Source: Veillonellaceae bacterium (GTDB lineage: Bacteria; Bacillota_C; Negativicutes; UBA1444). From it: a DNA stretch of 64,000 nucleotides. Made by a program: the position numbers and the translations under genes. The notes under the pieces are model-generated. The model worked only from the letters and a program-made list of their open reading frames with translations. It did no database searches and was not told the DNA's origin. Positions 14,901 through 23,900 of the stretch are shown one piece after another (positions within the stretch are counted from its first letter, which is position 1; the number at the start of each line of letters is the position of its first letter). The DNA is taken from the NCBI GenBank assembly GCA_012798135.1, contig JAAZNU010000221.1, positions 1 through 64,000 on the forward strand, written 5' to 3'.

Positions 14901-15907
14901 TGACCGCCATCATCTTCAACGGCCGGTTCGAGCTCGAGTCCCAGGCGAAGAACGAGGAGCTCCTCGTCCTCCTGGGGCAGCCCACGAACCCCGAGTCGGA
15001 TGACTGGTGGAAGTTCGTCCGGGAACTGAGCGGGGTGCGTGGCGTCGAGGTCGCCAAGCTGATCGTCTACGACGCCGACTCCCTGAGCGTCGGGTACGTC
15101 TGGCGCGTTCGGATTCCCATCCAGCAGGCCCATCGATGGGACTCCGTCGGTGCCATTGGTGGCCCCTCACCGGATCTCGAGCCGGCGCCCGTCCAGGTGC
15201 AGGGCACGAGCGGCTACGGCCCCCTCGACGCCGTCTTCAAGACGTTCAATGCCCAGCGAGCGGGCGAGTATGTCGTCATCACCGGCGTGCCCAAGAGCAA
15301 TGCCGGTTGGAAGGAAGCGGCGACCCAGCTTCTGGTGAACGGCGGTGCCATCGAGGTGGCGAAGGTGTACGCCCCGAAGGGCAACGGGAACCTGGTCTAC
15401 TGGTGGCGGGTGGTCATCCCCGTGGACGGTCTCAAGACCCTGGAGAACGAGGAGCAGAAGGAGGTGGGTGGGCTCGAGGCGGCCCTCGACGCCATGTCGA
15501 ATGTGGAACCACCGCCCGCCCCGCCCCCGCCACCAGCGCCGGCGAAGCCGAAGAGAAAGCGGCGGGCTGCCGGTCCCAACCAGCAGATGTCGGAGGACCA
15601 GCAGGCGGCACTCAGGCGCTGGATGGCCACGAACAAGGGTGCCCGCATCCCTCCGATGCCCGGTGAGAAGGCAGCTCTGGGCCAGGCCCTGCAGGAGTAC
15701 CAAGCGCGTGTGAAGCAAGCGGAACAGGAGGCCCAGCGGACCGGCCGCATCACCCGCTTCCCGCTGTTCAACCCTGCGACGGCGGCGATGTCCAGGCTGA
15801 TCATCATCGAGGGCGTGCGGGACAGCGGCGTCCCCGGCTTCGCACCGCCTGGGCCAGGCATCAGTCTCGAGAACCTGCCGCCTACCCCGAAGGACTACAT
15901 TCCGTGA
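14900..15907 (+). CDS. Duplicated-domain hypothetical protein, 335 aa
   Basis: Two copies of an about 70-residue domain are visible: EVAKLIVYDADSLSVGYVWR and later EVAKVYAPKGNGNLVYWWR, each ending [VR]-[VI]-P-[IV]. A Pro/Ala/Lys linker, a helical region (QALQEYQARVKQAEQEAQ) and a C-terminal part containing PGPGISLENLPP follow. Start ATG 14900 is coupled (TGATG). Possibly structural; function unknown. Confidence 0.65.
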   Translation: MTAIIFNGRFELESQAKNEELLVLLGQPTNPESDDWWKFVRELSGVRGVEVAKLIVYDADSLSVGYVWRVRIPIQQAHRWDSVGAIGGPSPDLEPAPVQVQGTSGYGPLDAVFKTFNAQRAGEYVVITGVPKSNAGWKEAATQLLVNGGAIEVAKVYAPKGNGNLVYWWRVVIPVDGLKTLENEEQKEVGGLEAALDAMSNVEPPPAPPPPPAPAKPKRKRRAAGPNQQMSEDQQAALRRWMATNKGARIPPMPGEKAALGQALQEYQARVKQAEQEAQRTGRITRFPLFNPATAAMSRLIIIEGVRDSGVPGFAPPGPGISLENLPPTPKDYIP

Positions 15908-16620
15908 GCAACGACCCCGGCAAGGGAACCCTGACGATCGAGCAGGCCGTCGAGCTGGCGTCATCCCATGTCCACAGCCTGGACGATGCCGAGAAGGCGG
16001 CCGGCGAGAAGGTCCTGGCCTACGTTGCTGGTCAGCTGGTCGAGACGGGCGCCGCCAGGGTCAAGGCGAGCCAGGGGAAGTACCGCCTGGAGATCTGGCT
16101 CCTGCCCGCCCCGCCCCGACGCATCTTCCGGCCCATGCGGACGATCCTCTGGATGGCCGGTGAGACGACGGGACCCGGTGGCGATCAGCTGATCACCGAG
16201 TGCCCGAACGAGGGCTGCAACTTCATCTTTCTGCCCGGCGCCCTCTCGAAGGTGATGACCAACCCGAGGACGAAGCTGCAGGAGCCGTTCTACCTGTGCG
16301 AGAAGTGCAAGCAATGGATCCCCAGGTCGTATCGTCGGGACAACCGCATCTGCGTGGGGACCTGGGACATCCTGGCGAAGCACGTCGTGTTCCGGTTCCG
16401 GCAGCTCGACTGCAACGCCGGCCTGCTGAAGCGCATCCTGCATGAGGACCCGGTTGATCATCTGGGGGCCATGCTGGCCAAGGAGCACGGGGCGACGCAG
16501 AAGTACCTCCAGGCCCAGGCCCATCGGGATGGCGTGTACTATCTCTGGGAGGACCTGATGAAGGCGACGGCGAGCGGCACCGATCTGGAGGCCCATTTCA
16601 AGGCCTTCCTGAAGGCGTGA
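15904..16620 (+). CDS. Hypothetical protein with four-Cys zinc site, 238 aa
   Basis: GTG 15904 overlaps the previous stop. An N-terminal helix region (TIEQAVELASSHVHSLDDAE) is followed by CPNEGC...CEKC (about residues 100-145), a split zinc ribbon, and a helical C-terminal half. The pattern suggests a nucleic-acid or protein interaction module. No family recognised. Confidence 0.65.
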   Translation: MSNDPGKGTLTIEQAVELASSHVHSLDDAEKAAGEKVLAYVAGQLVETGAARVKASQGKYRLEIWLLPAPPRRIFRPMRTILWMAGETTGPGGDQLITECPNEGCNFIFLPGALSKVMTNPRTKLQEPFYLCEKCKQWIPRSYRRDNRICVGTWDILAKHVVFRFRQLDCNAGLLKRILHEDPVDHLGAMLAKEHGATQKYLQAQAHRDGVYYLWEDLMKATASGTDLEAHFKAFLKA

Positions 16621-16622
16621 TC

Positions 16623-16778
16623 ATGCTGACAGTCGACAGCGTACGGAAGGTCGCTGCCGAGTTGGCCCGACGGGGTCGGCGCACCATCCGGTTCCAGATG
16701 GTACCCGGAGGAGCTGATGGCCTACGACCACCCGATCGCGAAGATCCTGGAGAACGACATCTCGTCGCTGGTCGCTGA
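16623..16778 (+). CDS. Possible 51-aa peptide
   Basis: ATG 16623 overlaps the end of the preceding gene region and opens a basic helical peptide (MLTVDSVRKVAAELARRGRR), but the second half overlaps the next small gene in another frame and looks less coding. It may be shorter in reality or not expressed. Confidence 0.3.
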   Translation: MLTVDSVRKVAAELARRGRRTIRFQMVPGGADGLRPPDREDPGERHLVAGR

Positions 16779-16827
16779 GGAAGAGGACCGGCTCCTGATT
16801 CAGGAGCTGGTGGGGGTGAGGAGATGA
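16717..16827 (+). CDS. 36-aa acidic peptide
   Basis: GGAGGAG at 16707-16713 lies directly before ATG 16717, which opens a 36-residue amphipathic acidic helix (MAYDHPIAKILENDISSLVA...). It ends with an ATGA overlap into the next gene. The strong ribosome site and coupling support a real mini-protein. Confidence 0.5.
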   Translation: MAYDHPIAKILENDISSLVAEEEDRLLIQELVGVRR

Positions 16828-17045
16828 GGACGACCTGGCTCGACGCCCGCTGTCTCAAGTGCGGCTACGTCTGGAACATCCGGGCGCCCAAGGCAGCAGA
16901 CATCTTGGCCGCCGTGGAGTCGGACCGGATCAAGTGCCTCAAGTGCGGCGAGAAGCCGGTCATCGACATCCCGAAGTACGAGGACTTCGTGCGGGACGGC
17001 GTTGAAGAGGCTATCTTCGGGGTGACCCCGAAGAAGGGGACGTGA
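16824..17045 (+). CDS. Zinc-ribbon mini-protein, 73 aa
   Basis: Two CxxC pairs (ARCLKCGYVW and IKCLKCGEKP), about 28 residues apart, form a four-Cys zinc ribbon at the N-terminal end. The remaining helix is acidic and the tail basic (TPKKGT). One of many Cys-pair mini-proteins in this window. Confidence 0.7.
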   Translation: MRTTWLDARCLKCGYVWNIRAPKAADILAAVESDRIKCLKCGEKPVIDIPKYEDFVRDGVEEAIFGVTPKKGT

Positions 17046-17344
17046 TGGGGAACGCCCTGGGGACCAAGATGGGGGACGTGGCCGTCGTGATCCGGAACGG
17101 AATCGTCTTCTGCGACGGCGTGCCGGCGGGCAGTGTTGCAGCCTGGCGGAAGCTCATGGAGCAGGGCGAGATCCTGAACGCGCAGCAGGCCCGGTACAGG
17201 GACCTGCAGAAGGCTCGTCGGTTCCTCAAGTTCTCGGGAGCGACCGATCCGGAGTCTCGCGTGGACGATCAGAACATGGCCCAGGAGATGGAGCAGCTCT
17301 GGGCGCAGTTCACGCCCGAGGAACGAGAGGGGTTGGGAGGGTGA
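17045..17344 (+). CDS. Hypothetical protein, 99 aa
   Basis: Start ATG 17045 is coupled to the preceding TGA. A short beta part with VAVVIRNGIVFCDGVPAG is followed by helices, including a possible coiled coil (LNAQQARYRDLQKARRFLKF). No family recognised. Confidence 0.65.
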   Translation: MGNALGTKMGDVAVVIRNGIVFCDGVPAGSVAAWRKLMEQGEILNAQQARYRDLQKARRFLKFSGATDPESRVDDQNMAQEMEQLWAQFTPEEREGLGG

Positions 17345-17345
17345 G

Positions 17346-17714
17346 ATGAAGGTCCTGGCGAACGTGTACATGGCCGCCCTGATCGAGAGGGACGGCAGCT
17401 TCCGGCCGATCGACCCGAGCCGGCTTCTCATCACGGCCCGGCACGAGCGGAGCGGCGACGAGGACACCGACTGGTGCCCCGTCGGCGTCGTGCAGCTGAT
17501 CGACACCCACTCGCAGGTCATCGTCCGCATCCGGTACCACGGGCCGTCGCTCCTCGAGATCTGCCCGGAGGCGAAGCTCATCGGATCGCTCGAGCTCGTG
17601 AAGGACGCGGACGGGAACGACGCGACCCAGGAGATCGTGGCGTTCGACCCCAAGCTGTTCCGGCTGTACCTGACGCAGCCGGACGGGACCAAGGAACTGC
17701 TGGAGGTGGTGTGA
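17346..17714 (+). CDS. Hypothetical protein, 122 aa
   Basis: Beta-rich small protein (MKVLANVYMAALIERDGSF...VVQLIDTHSQVIVRIRY). Its stop overlaps the lysozyme-like gene (TGATG), so the two are probably translated together, and it might assist or regulate that protein. No family recognised. Confidence 0.65.
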   Translation: MKVLANVYMAALIERDGSFRPIDPSRLLITARHERSGDEDTDWCPVGVVQLIDTHSQVIVRIRYHGPSLLEICPEAKLIGSLELVKDADGNDATQEIVAFDPKLFRLYLTQPDGTKELLEVV

Positions 17715-18652
17715 TGGGCAACGTCGTGAAGTGGGCCCAGATGAAGGACAGCAAGTACTCGGGGCCGATGGTCAGGGGCATCTGCACCTACTCGATCCCG
17801 GATAACCCGACCGGGTTCGACGTGATCGTGGCGGCCACGGCCAGGCCCGAGGGTGGGGCGTACGACACCGTCGTGATGTACGACGGGACGGCTGTGACCT
17901 ACGGCCTGCTGCAGTGGACGTTCACCAGTGGCCGGCTGCACAAGCTGCTCCTGGCGACGGCCCGGGCCATGGGGGAGTCGCAGTACTGCGTCCGCTTCGG
18001 CTGGGACCTGTTCAACCTCGCCGGCCTGGCGGTCGGCTCGAACTCGGGATCCGTCCAGACGGACCTCAACGACGAGACGCTCTACTACAAGTTCAAGAAG
18101 GTCGCCAACTTCTTCAAGCTGCGCGACGTCTGCACGCCGCCCGGTGGGGCGGTGCCCAGGACCGGCAAGAACTGGGAGAAGGCGAAGGCCATCGCCCTGC
18201 TGTTCAGCAAGTTGGGTGAGATCGGCATCGCGCAGAAGGCCCAGATCGACTTCTTCCGTGAGGAGCTGAAGCATGAGATCAACCTGAAGAGGCCGAAGAT
18301 GGAGGGTAGGACCATCGCTTCGTACCTCTACCCGATGGGGTGGGAGGAGGGCGATCCTGTCCATTTCCCGTGGATGATCGCGCTCCGTGCCTTGTTCTTC
18401 GGGGTCTGGCAGAACAGCCCCCGGAAGGCGGAGGAATACCTCCACCTCGTTTTCAGGGACTTCAAGTCCCCCCTCAACTCTCAGGAGGCTGTTGACAAGC
18501 TGGCGAAGAAGATCGCGTATTCCAACTACGCCCGGTGGGGTGTGGAGAAGGCGAAACAGGCCGAGAGGCCGTACACGTCTCGGTACCAGAAGGTCGCCGA
18601 GGAGATCAACAAGGTGATGCAGCAGGTCATCGTCCCGGAGTACTGGAAGTAG
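17714..18652 (+). CDS. Lysozyme-fold (transglycosylase/muramidase-like) protein, 312 aa
   Basis: Residues about 40-95 read ATARPEGGAYDTVVMYDG...TYGLLQWTFTSGRLHKLLLA. This is the lysozyme-like pattern: a catalytic Glu in a short helix, a YDxG segment, then G-L-L-Q-W and S-G-x-L-x-x-L-L. The rest is helical with no signal peptide or cell-wall-binding domain. Lying between tail chaperones and tape measure, it may be a virion muramidase or the endolysin. A close relative with a known enzyme class was not recognised. Confidence 0.55.
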   Translation: MGNVVKWAQMKDSKYSGPMVRGICTYSIPDNPTGFDVIVAATARPEGGAYDTVVMYDGTAVTYGLLQWTFTSGRLHKLLLATARAMGESQYCVRFGWDLFNLAGLAVGSNSGSVQTDLNDETLYYKFKKVANFFKLRDVCTPPGGAVPRTGKNWEKAKAIALLFSKLGEIGIAQKAQIDFFREELKHEINLKRPKMEGRTIASYLYPMGWEEGDPVHFPWMIALRALFFGVWQNSPRKAEEYLHLVFRDFKSPLNSQEAVDKLAKKIAYSNYARWGVEKAKQAERPYTSRYQKVAEEINKVMQQVIVPEYWK

Positions 18653-18664
18653 AGGAGGACGACC

Positions 18665-18730
18665 GTGAGCGACGTCAACCAGAACGACCCCGGTGGCGAT
18701 CCGGTCTACCCGACGATCGTCCAGTACTAG
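18665..18730 (+). CDS. 21-aa peptide with strong ribosome site
   Basis: AGAGGAGGACGACC precedes GTG 18665, which opens a 21-codon polar peptide (start MSDVNQNDPGGDPVYPTI) ending at TAG 18728-18730. The next gene's AGGAGG overlaps that stop. Probably real; function unknown, perhaps a leader or spacer. Confidence 0.4.
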   Translation: MSDVNQNDPGGDPVYPTIVQY

Positions 18731-18739
18731 GAGGTATAG

Positions 18740-19105
18740 ATGGGAACGCCGATGGAGGACTACAGGGAGTGTGAACGGCAGCTCGCGCAGGTGCGGGAGC
18801 TGGTGGGGATCGGTGGCCCCGATGAGGCAGCCATCCAGCACAAGGCGGCCGCCATCTGGTGGCAGCTCTCGGAGACGGAGCGTGCGATGCTGGACGCCGA
18901 GGGGTTGACCTGCTTCCCGGCCAAGCTGCTCGAACACGCCCCGATCACGACCGAGGAGATGGCCCGCCAGGCCGTGCATCGCATGGGGCTTGATGCGGCC
19001 AAGATCGTCCTGGAGAATGCCAAGAAGCACACGCCTCCAAACGCCTCTCCCGACTATTTCAAGGCCCTCGAGTGGTTCGAGAAGGCCATCACGGAGTTCG
19101 TCTGA
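18740..19105 (+). CDS. Hypothetical helical protein, 121 aa
   Basis: TAGGAGGTATAG before ATG 18740 is a strong ribosome site. The protein is almost entirely helical (ECERQLAQVRELVGIGGPDE, AAIWWQLSETERAMLDAEG, MARQAVHRMGLDAAKIVLENA). The stop overlaps the next ATG. No family recognised. Confidence 0.7.
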   Translation: MGTPMEDYRECERQLAQVRELVGIGGPDEAAIQHKAAAIWWQLSETERAMLDAEGLTCFPAKLLEHAPITTEEMARQAVHRMGLDAAKIVLENAKKHTPPNASPDYFKALEWFEKAITEFV

Positions 19106-19401
19106 TGAAGAAGCACCCCGTCCAGAGGAAGGGCCACTGGGGCTACCCGAAGTGCGGATGCCCGTCGGCCAGTCGTGTCGTCCATCGCCCGACGTACATC
19201 CCCATCCTGTTCACGGATGAGGCGTACACGGAGCTCATCCCTCGGAAGGGCAAGCCGTCGCTGTTGAAGAAGACGTACTTCTGGGGCCACAAGGCGCTGG
19301 GGGACGCCTGGAGCAACCAGATGGGCGATCGGTTCCAGAACGACTACATCTGCCCGGCATGCGACCACCGGTACAAGAAGCCGAAGTGGCATTGCCGGTG
19401 A
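19105..19401 (+). CDS. Zinc-binding-like protein, 98 aa
   Basis: Basic protein with CGC near the N terminus and CPACDHRYKKPKWHC at the end, so the metal site may be formed by both termini. Start ATG 19105 is coupled. The composition suggests RNA or DNA binding. Confidence 0.65.
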   Translation: MKKHPVQRKGHWGYPKCGCPSASRVVHRPTYIPILFTDEAYTELIPRKGKPSLLKKTYFWGHKALGDAWSNQMGDRFQNDYICPACDHRYKKPKWHCR

Positions 19402-19407
19402 CCTTTC

Positions 19408-19416
19408 TGCTACGAT
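19408..19416 (+). promoter_or_regulatory. Extended -10 promoter TGCTACGAT
   Basis: TGC-TACGAT at 19408-19416 is an extended -10 element with a weak TGGCAT -35 at 19387-19392 (18-bp spacer). It lies in the only gap of this stretch and before GGTGAAGGG plus ATG 19434. Confidence 0.45.
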
Positions 19417-19433
19417 GACCCATAGGTGAAGGG

Positions 19434-19658
19434 ATGCCGAAGTTCCGCAAGAAGGAGTTCGTTGTTGAGGCATCCCGGCTGCTTGCCCCGATGGAGATCA
19501 TGACCGAGGACCGGCGCATGGTCGGTGAGCTGGGCGACTGGCTGATCACCGGTGACAACGGGGAGCAGATCATCTTCAACGATCTCGCCTTCCGAGAGCT
19601 GTTCGAGCCGGTGGACGACGAGGCGAAGGCCGAGATGGAGAAGGTGCCGTGTCGTTGA
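19434..19658 (+). CDS. Small phage protein, 74 aa
   Basis: Pattern KKEFVVEASRL...GELGDWLITGDNGEQIIFNDLAFRELFEPVDD. This matches a widespread small phage protein type in which a V-E-A strand, G-D-W-[IL]-I-x-x-x-x-G-E and a final F-x-x-x-[FY]-x-x-x-D recur; role unknown. ATG 19434 has a GTGAAGGG ribosome site. Confidence 0.7.
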   Translation: MPKFRKKEFVVEASRLLAPMEIMTEDRRMVGELGDWLITGDNGEQIIFNDLAFRELFEPVDDEAKAEMEKVPCR

Positions 19659-20065
19659 ACTACGGAGAGTCGGTTGGCATGAGCATGTCGGGGACGTCCG
19701 AGTGGATCGAGATGGGCGTCAACATGGACGGGGGCCGGATCATCACCTGGATCGGGGACAGCACGACGACGGGGACAGGTGACAACGTGAACTGGACCGG
19801 TCCGTACGGCTCGAGTACCTGGGGCCCTGTGCCTCCTGACACGATCCCGTTCATCGAGGAGAAGGAGGACCCCTTCGTCAACAGCACGAACGAGATTCTG
19901 AAGATCCTAGATCAGAAGGCGAAGGAGATGATGGAACAGGCCGGCGTGGGCGAGAAGAGCCCGATCCTGGGTCCCAACAGCACCGGAGTTCGTAGATCGG
20001 CGCCGGCGAAAGAGCTTCCCGTCCAGGCGCCGCCGCCCAAGCGGCGCATCGACGTGGAGGACTGA
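19649..20065 (+). CDS. Hypothetical protein with C-terminal KRRIDVED peptide, 138 aa
   Basis: GTG 19649 overlaps the previous gene. The N-terminal half is Gly/Ser/Thr/Trp-rich and beta-like, then a helix (NEILKILDQKAKEMMEQAG), a Pro/Ala linker and the ending PPKRRIDVED. The ending is the sixth copy of the shared peptide, 9 kb from the other five, showing the peptide is not just a local duplication. Confidence 0.7.
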   Translation: MSLNYGESVGMSMSGTSEWIEMGVNMDGGRIITWIGDSTTTGTGDNVNWTGPYGSSTWGPVPPDTIPFIEEKEDPFVNSTNEILKILDQKAKEMMEQAGVGEKSPILGPNSTGVRRSAPAKELPVQAPPPKRRIDVED

Positions 20066-20066
20066 C

Positions 20067-20435
20067 ATGCCCGAGAAGAAGGAGAAGAACGAGGACGCGG
20101 TTGAGATCGTCATCAACCCGAAGAAGATCGCGTCCCAGCTGAAGGGCTGGGCGGCGCTCATCGGCATCGTGGGCACGCTGGCGACGTCGATCCTCGGCTA
20201 CATCGACAACCACAACAGCACGGTCGACACGCACAACGCCCTGGTAAGGCGGGTGAACGAGCAGTCGGAGGTGATTCAGGACCTGATGTACCAGGTCCAG
20301 ATCCTGCGGGAGGCGCTGATCAGATACGGGGTCAGCATCCACACCCCACCCCCGAAGTCGCCCCTGCTCAATGCCGTCCCGTTCGAGCCGGCCGTGTCGC
20401 CGGCCGCGGCGACCGGACCGACGGGAAGCTCCTGA
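20067..20435 (+). CDS. Membrane protein with one TM helix and coiled coil (spanin- or holin-like), 122 aa
   Basis: A charged N terminus is followed by one membrane segment (WAALIGIVGTLATSILGYI, about residues 29-47), then a coiled coil (LVRRVNEQSEVIQDLMYQVQ) and a Pro/Ala-rich tail. N-in/C-out topology with a periplasmic coiled coil resembles an inner-membrane spanin. A separate proline-rich lipoprotein at 32780 would suit an outer-membrane partner, though they are far apart. Evidence is topology only. Confidence 0.55.
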   Translation: MPEKKEKNEDAVEIVINPKKIASQLKGWAALIGIVGTLATSILGYIDNHNSTVDTHNALVRRVNEQSEVIQDLMYQVQILREALIRYGVSIHTPPPKSPLLNAVPFEPAVSPAAATGPTGSS

Positions 20436-20872
20436 TGGACCAGGACTTCACCAACTGGATGCCGATGCTCATGCAGCTCCAGAACGATCTGTTCGGGGCC
20501 GAGACGGTCGACGAGCTGCTGGTGGCGATCGATCGGGCCGTCCGGTTCCGGGACGTCTACCAGTTCTTGAAGGACAGGCTTCAGGAGGCGGTGGGCTCGG
20601 AGGGCGCCCCCGTCTCGCCCGACTACGGCATGGAGGTGCTGGCCCAGCTGGAGCGCCAGATCTCGCAGATCAGTGATCTCATCGCCATGGCCAAGGCCCT
20701 GAGGGTCGGGCTGCCGCAGGGTGAGAAGGGTGGCAAGGCTCAGAGGGCAGCGGAGGTGGGGGCCTACATGGCGAAGATGCGGGGGGAGGCGGCGGTTGAC
20801 CCCGTGCCCCCGGATAAGCCGCCGCCTCCTTCCCCGCCATCTTCGGCTCCGGCCAACAAGAAGAAGGGCTGA
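20435..20872 (+). CDS. Hypothetical helical protein, 145 aa
   Basis: Start ATG 20435 is coupled to the preceding stop. Helical core (MLMQLQNDLFGAETVDELLV, MEVLAQLERQISQISDLIAM) with a Pro/Ser/Ala-rich C terminus. It directly precedes the tape measure, a position often held by tail-completion or chaperone proteins; function not shown. Confidence 0.65.
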   Translation: MDQDFTNWMPMLMQLQNDLFGAETVDELLVAIDRAVRFRDVYQFLKDRLQEAVGSEGAPVSPDYGMEVLAQLERQISQISDLIAMAKALRVGLPQGEKGGKAQRAAEVGAYMAKMRGEAAVDPVPPDKPPPPSPPSSAPANKKKG

Positions 20873-20892
20873 CGCTCCGGGGTCGCAGGTGA

Positions 20893-20898
20893 TAGGAT
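20893..20898 (+). promoter_or_regulatory. -10 element TAGGAT giving a leaderless tape-measure transcript
   Basis: TGA-TAGGAT (20890-20898) is an extended -10, with CTGACG 18 bp upstream at 20869-20874. The start codon GTG 20905 is 6 nt after the hexamer and no Shine-Dalgarno precedes it. Confidence 0.55.
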
Positions 20899-20904
20899 TG
20901 CTCC

Positions 20905-23900
20905 GTGCCTGATCCAACGCAGCAGTCGCAGCAGCTCTCGATCGATCCCAATCAGCTCGCCCAGGGCGTGATGCAGGGATTCCAGCAGCTGCTGCCCCAG
21001 CTGATGCAGGGTCTCTCGGCGAACCCCTATACCATGCGGGGGTTCCAGCAGATCAACAACATGGGTCCGGCAGCGGCCCAGATCCTGATGAACCAGTTCG
21101 GGGGCATCCCCGGTGTAGCGGACATCGCCCAGGGCATGATGGGCCGGGCGATGTTCATGCACAACCTGATGGGCGTCGGGTTCCCCGGCGGTCAGGGCCC
21201 CCTGGGCATCGGGTTCGGACAGGCCCAGCGCGAGCAGATCTTCCAGATGGCCAGGGCTGAGGCACCCGGTGCCACTGTGAGCGAGCTCGCCCAGATCGTC
21301 GGTGCCGGCGTCGGCATGGGCCAGTTCGGCGCCGTCCGGGATGTCAGGGAGTTCAGGGACAAGTTCCGCCAGATGCTCAACGCGGTGAAGGAGATCACCC
21401 AGACGTTGGGCACCAGCCTTGACGAGTCACTGGCCCTGATGCAGCAGATGAAGAGCATGGGAGCCATGTCCCCGCTGGGGCAGGCTCGCATGTCCCAGTT
21501 CATCGGCAACATCGCCTACGCCGGTGGGCTCGATCCCAGGGCAGTCACCAGCGGCATGTCGGCGATGATCCCGTCCCTGCGTGTGGCGGGCGGATTCGGG
21601 CAGCAGACGGCTGCCCTGGCTGCCGGTAACTTCATCAGCTACGCCGGCATCGCCCAGCAGCAGGGTTGGCTCTCGGACGCGGCCCTGCAGTCGGCCACGG
21701 GGGAAATGGGCGGCGCCGGCATGGCGGCGCTGATGGGCCAGTACTTGCCCAGGGCCGCCCAGCGTCTGGCCCACACGGGACGCGGCGCCTACTTCACCGC
21801 GGCCATGATCGATCCGACCACGGGCATGGCCGATCCCGAGATGCTGATGCGGGCCCGCACGGGCCAGCTTGGGATGGACGAGGTCGGTCGTGAAGCTCGC
21901 CGCCGGGCCGGTCAGATCGGTCAGGCTCGATGGATGCAGCAGCGTGGTCGCTTCGCCGGCGAGGTGATGGCCCAGGAGCCGCTCATCGAGCTGATGATGA
22001 TCCGCAACGCCATGACCGAGCGTGGGATCACCGATATCGAGGACGACCCCCGTGCCCGCATCATGATGAGCCGGATGACGGGCGCCAGGGACGAGGAACT
22101 GGATGCCCTTCTCCCCCTGGTCTCCCACGTCAACGACCTGCGGATGGCTCGGGACATCGCCCGCAATCAGCAGACCCAGGCGCAGAGAACCGCCCGACAG
22201 CAGCAGGTCACCCAGCCCGACTGGCTGCGCAACCTGCAGTCGAAGATGCAGCAGTACGGCCAGCAGGCCGAACAGCTGGGTGTTGAGCTGTCCACGCAGC
22301 TCGAGAACTACATGTACTCGAGGGCGCAGAACGCCATGGGTGCGTTCGAGACCTGGATTCGCCCTGAGACGCAGGCCGCCGCCTTTGGAGGTGGCACCAG
22401 TGGGGCTCCGCAGCTGATCCAGAATCTGCAGCAGGCCTCTCAGATCGCCATGTCCGCTGCCAGTCGTCTTGGTGCCGCGGCACCGCGACTTCCGGCTGGG
22501 TTTGCTGGTGGAGGAGCGGATTTCCAGGGGCGCGCCAACGCGATGTACGGTAGCCTCCTCGATAGCCCCAGTTTCTTCGGTGCCGGAGGCGCCGCCGGAA
22601 TGGCTAGCCGGATGGAACGGCTTCGTACCACCGATCGGGCTCAGTACGAGCTGATCATGTCGCGCAGCCGCTTGGCGACCGAAACGATCACGGCCATGGG
22701 TGGAGCTGGACAGCTTCGACCTGATCAACCACTCCCGTCTGCCGCCGTGTTTGCTCGGTTCCGTGACCAGGCCGCCGACATCATGAGTGGTCGGAACAAC
22801 CCGGCAACGACGGCCGCTGAGATGGGCAGGGCGCTGGTGGAGCAGGGGTACCTCAGCATCGATCCTGAGCTTCTGAAGAACATGGAGGAGCAACAGGAGC
22901 GGCAGGAGACGGTCACCGAGGACATGAGCGCCGTCATAACGACGATGCGTCCAAGTGGGCGGTACGCGTACACCGGAGAGGAAGGGAAGGCGTACACGAT
23001 CAAGGCCTTTGGTCAGGAGTACACGTACGTCCCGAGCAAGAACGCCCGGATGACCAAGGAGGAGCTCTACGGCGACATCGCCCGCAATACGATTCTCAGC
23101 GCCAAGAACCAGCAGCGGACGTTCGATGTTCTCTCGGCTCTGGCTGACACGTCGGCGGGCGGGTATGGCGCTGCATACGCCAACGAGATTGCTGTCGCGT
23201 TCCAGGGTGCCAGTTACCAGCAGCAGCGGCAGGCGCTCAACAAGCTCACTGCCGATATGGCATCCCGTGTGAACATCGACCGCATCGACCAGCGGGTCGC
23301 CGAGAACTTCGCCAGGGGGAACGCCGACGTGCTGTCTGGGATGTACCAGAAGCTCAACGAGGCGAGCCAGTTCATTTCCGAGAAGAACAACCTGGCGAAG
23401 CTCGACAGCGCCGGACCGGAGAGCACGGAAGCCCGGACTGCCCGGTTCATCGCCACGATGAGCAAGTGGATGTCGCCGGAACAGGCGGCCGAGTTGTCGA
23501 AGCGTCCCGACATCGTTGGGATTCTCCGTGAGCCCGACGGGGTGTCGAAGGCGGTTGAGTTCTCGGTCCGGGGCGCCATGGTCTCGGGCCTGTCGGAGCA
23601 GGTCGCCCTCGGTGAGATGGGCGCCCGAGTCTACGGCATTCAGGACATCACGGCGTACACCGAGCGGGTCAAGGGTGGCCTGCTTGGGTCCGGCGAGGGG
23701 CTCAGCAAGATCCAGGCCCTGGCCAGCGTCGCCGCTCGTGGCGGCGGCTGGGGGGACTACCAGACTGCCTTCGCCGGACTCGAGAAGTTCGCCATCGCCG
23801 GCGGAGCCTCTCGCGTGGCGGCGGTTGCCGAGGAGCTGCGTGCCCGTGGTGATGCCGCGGCCGCTGATCTTGTCGAGCAGGGCACCGGACGCGTGGTTGG

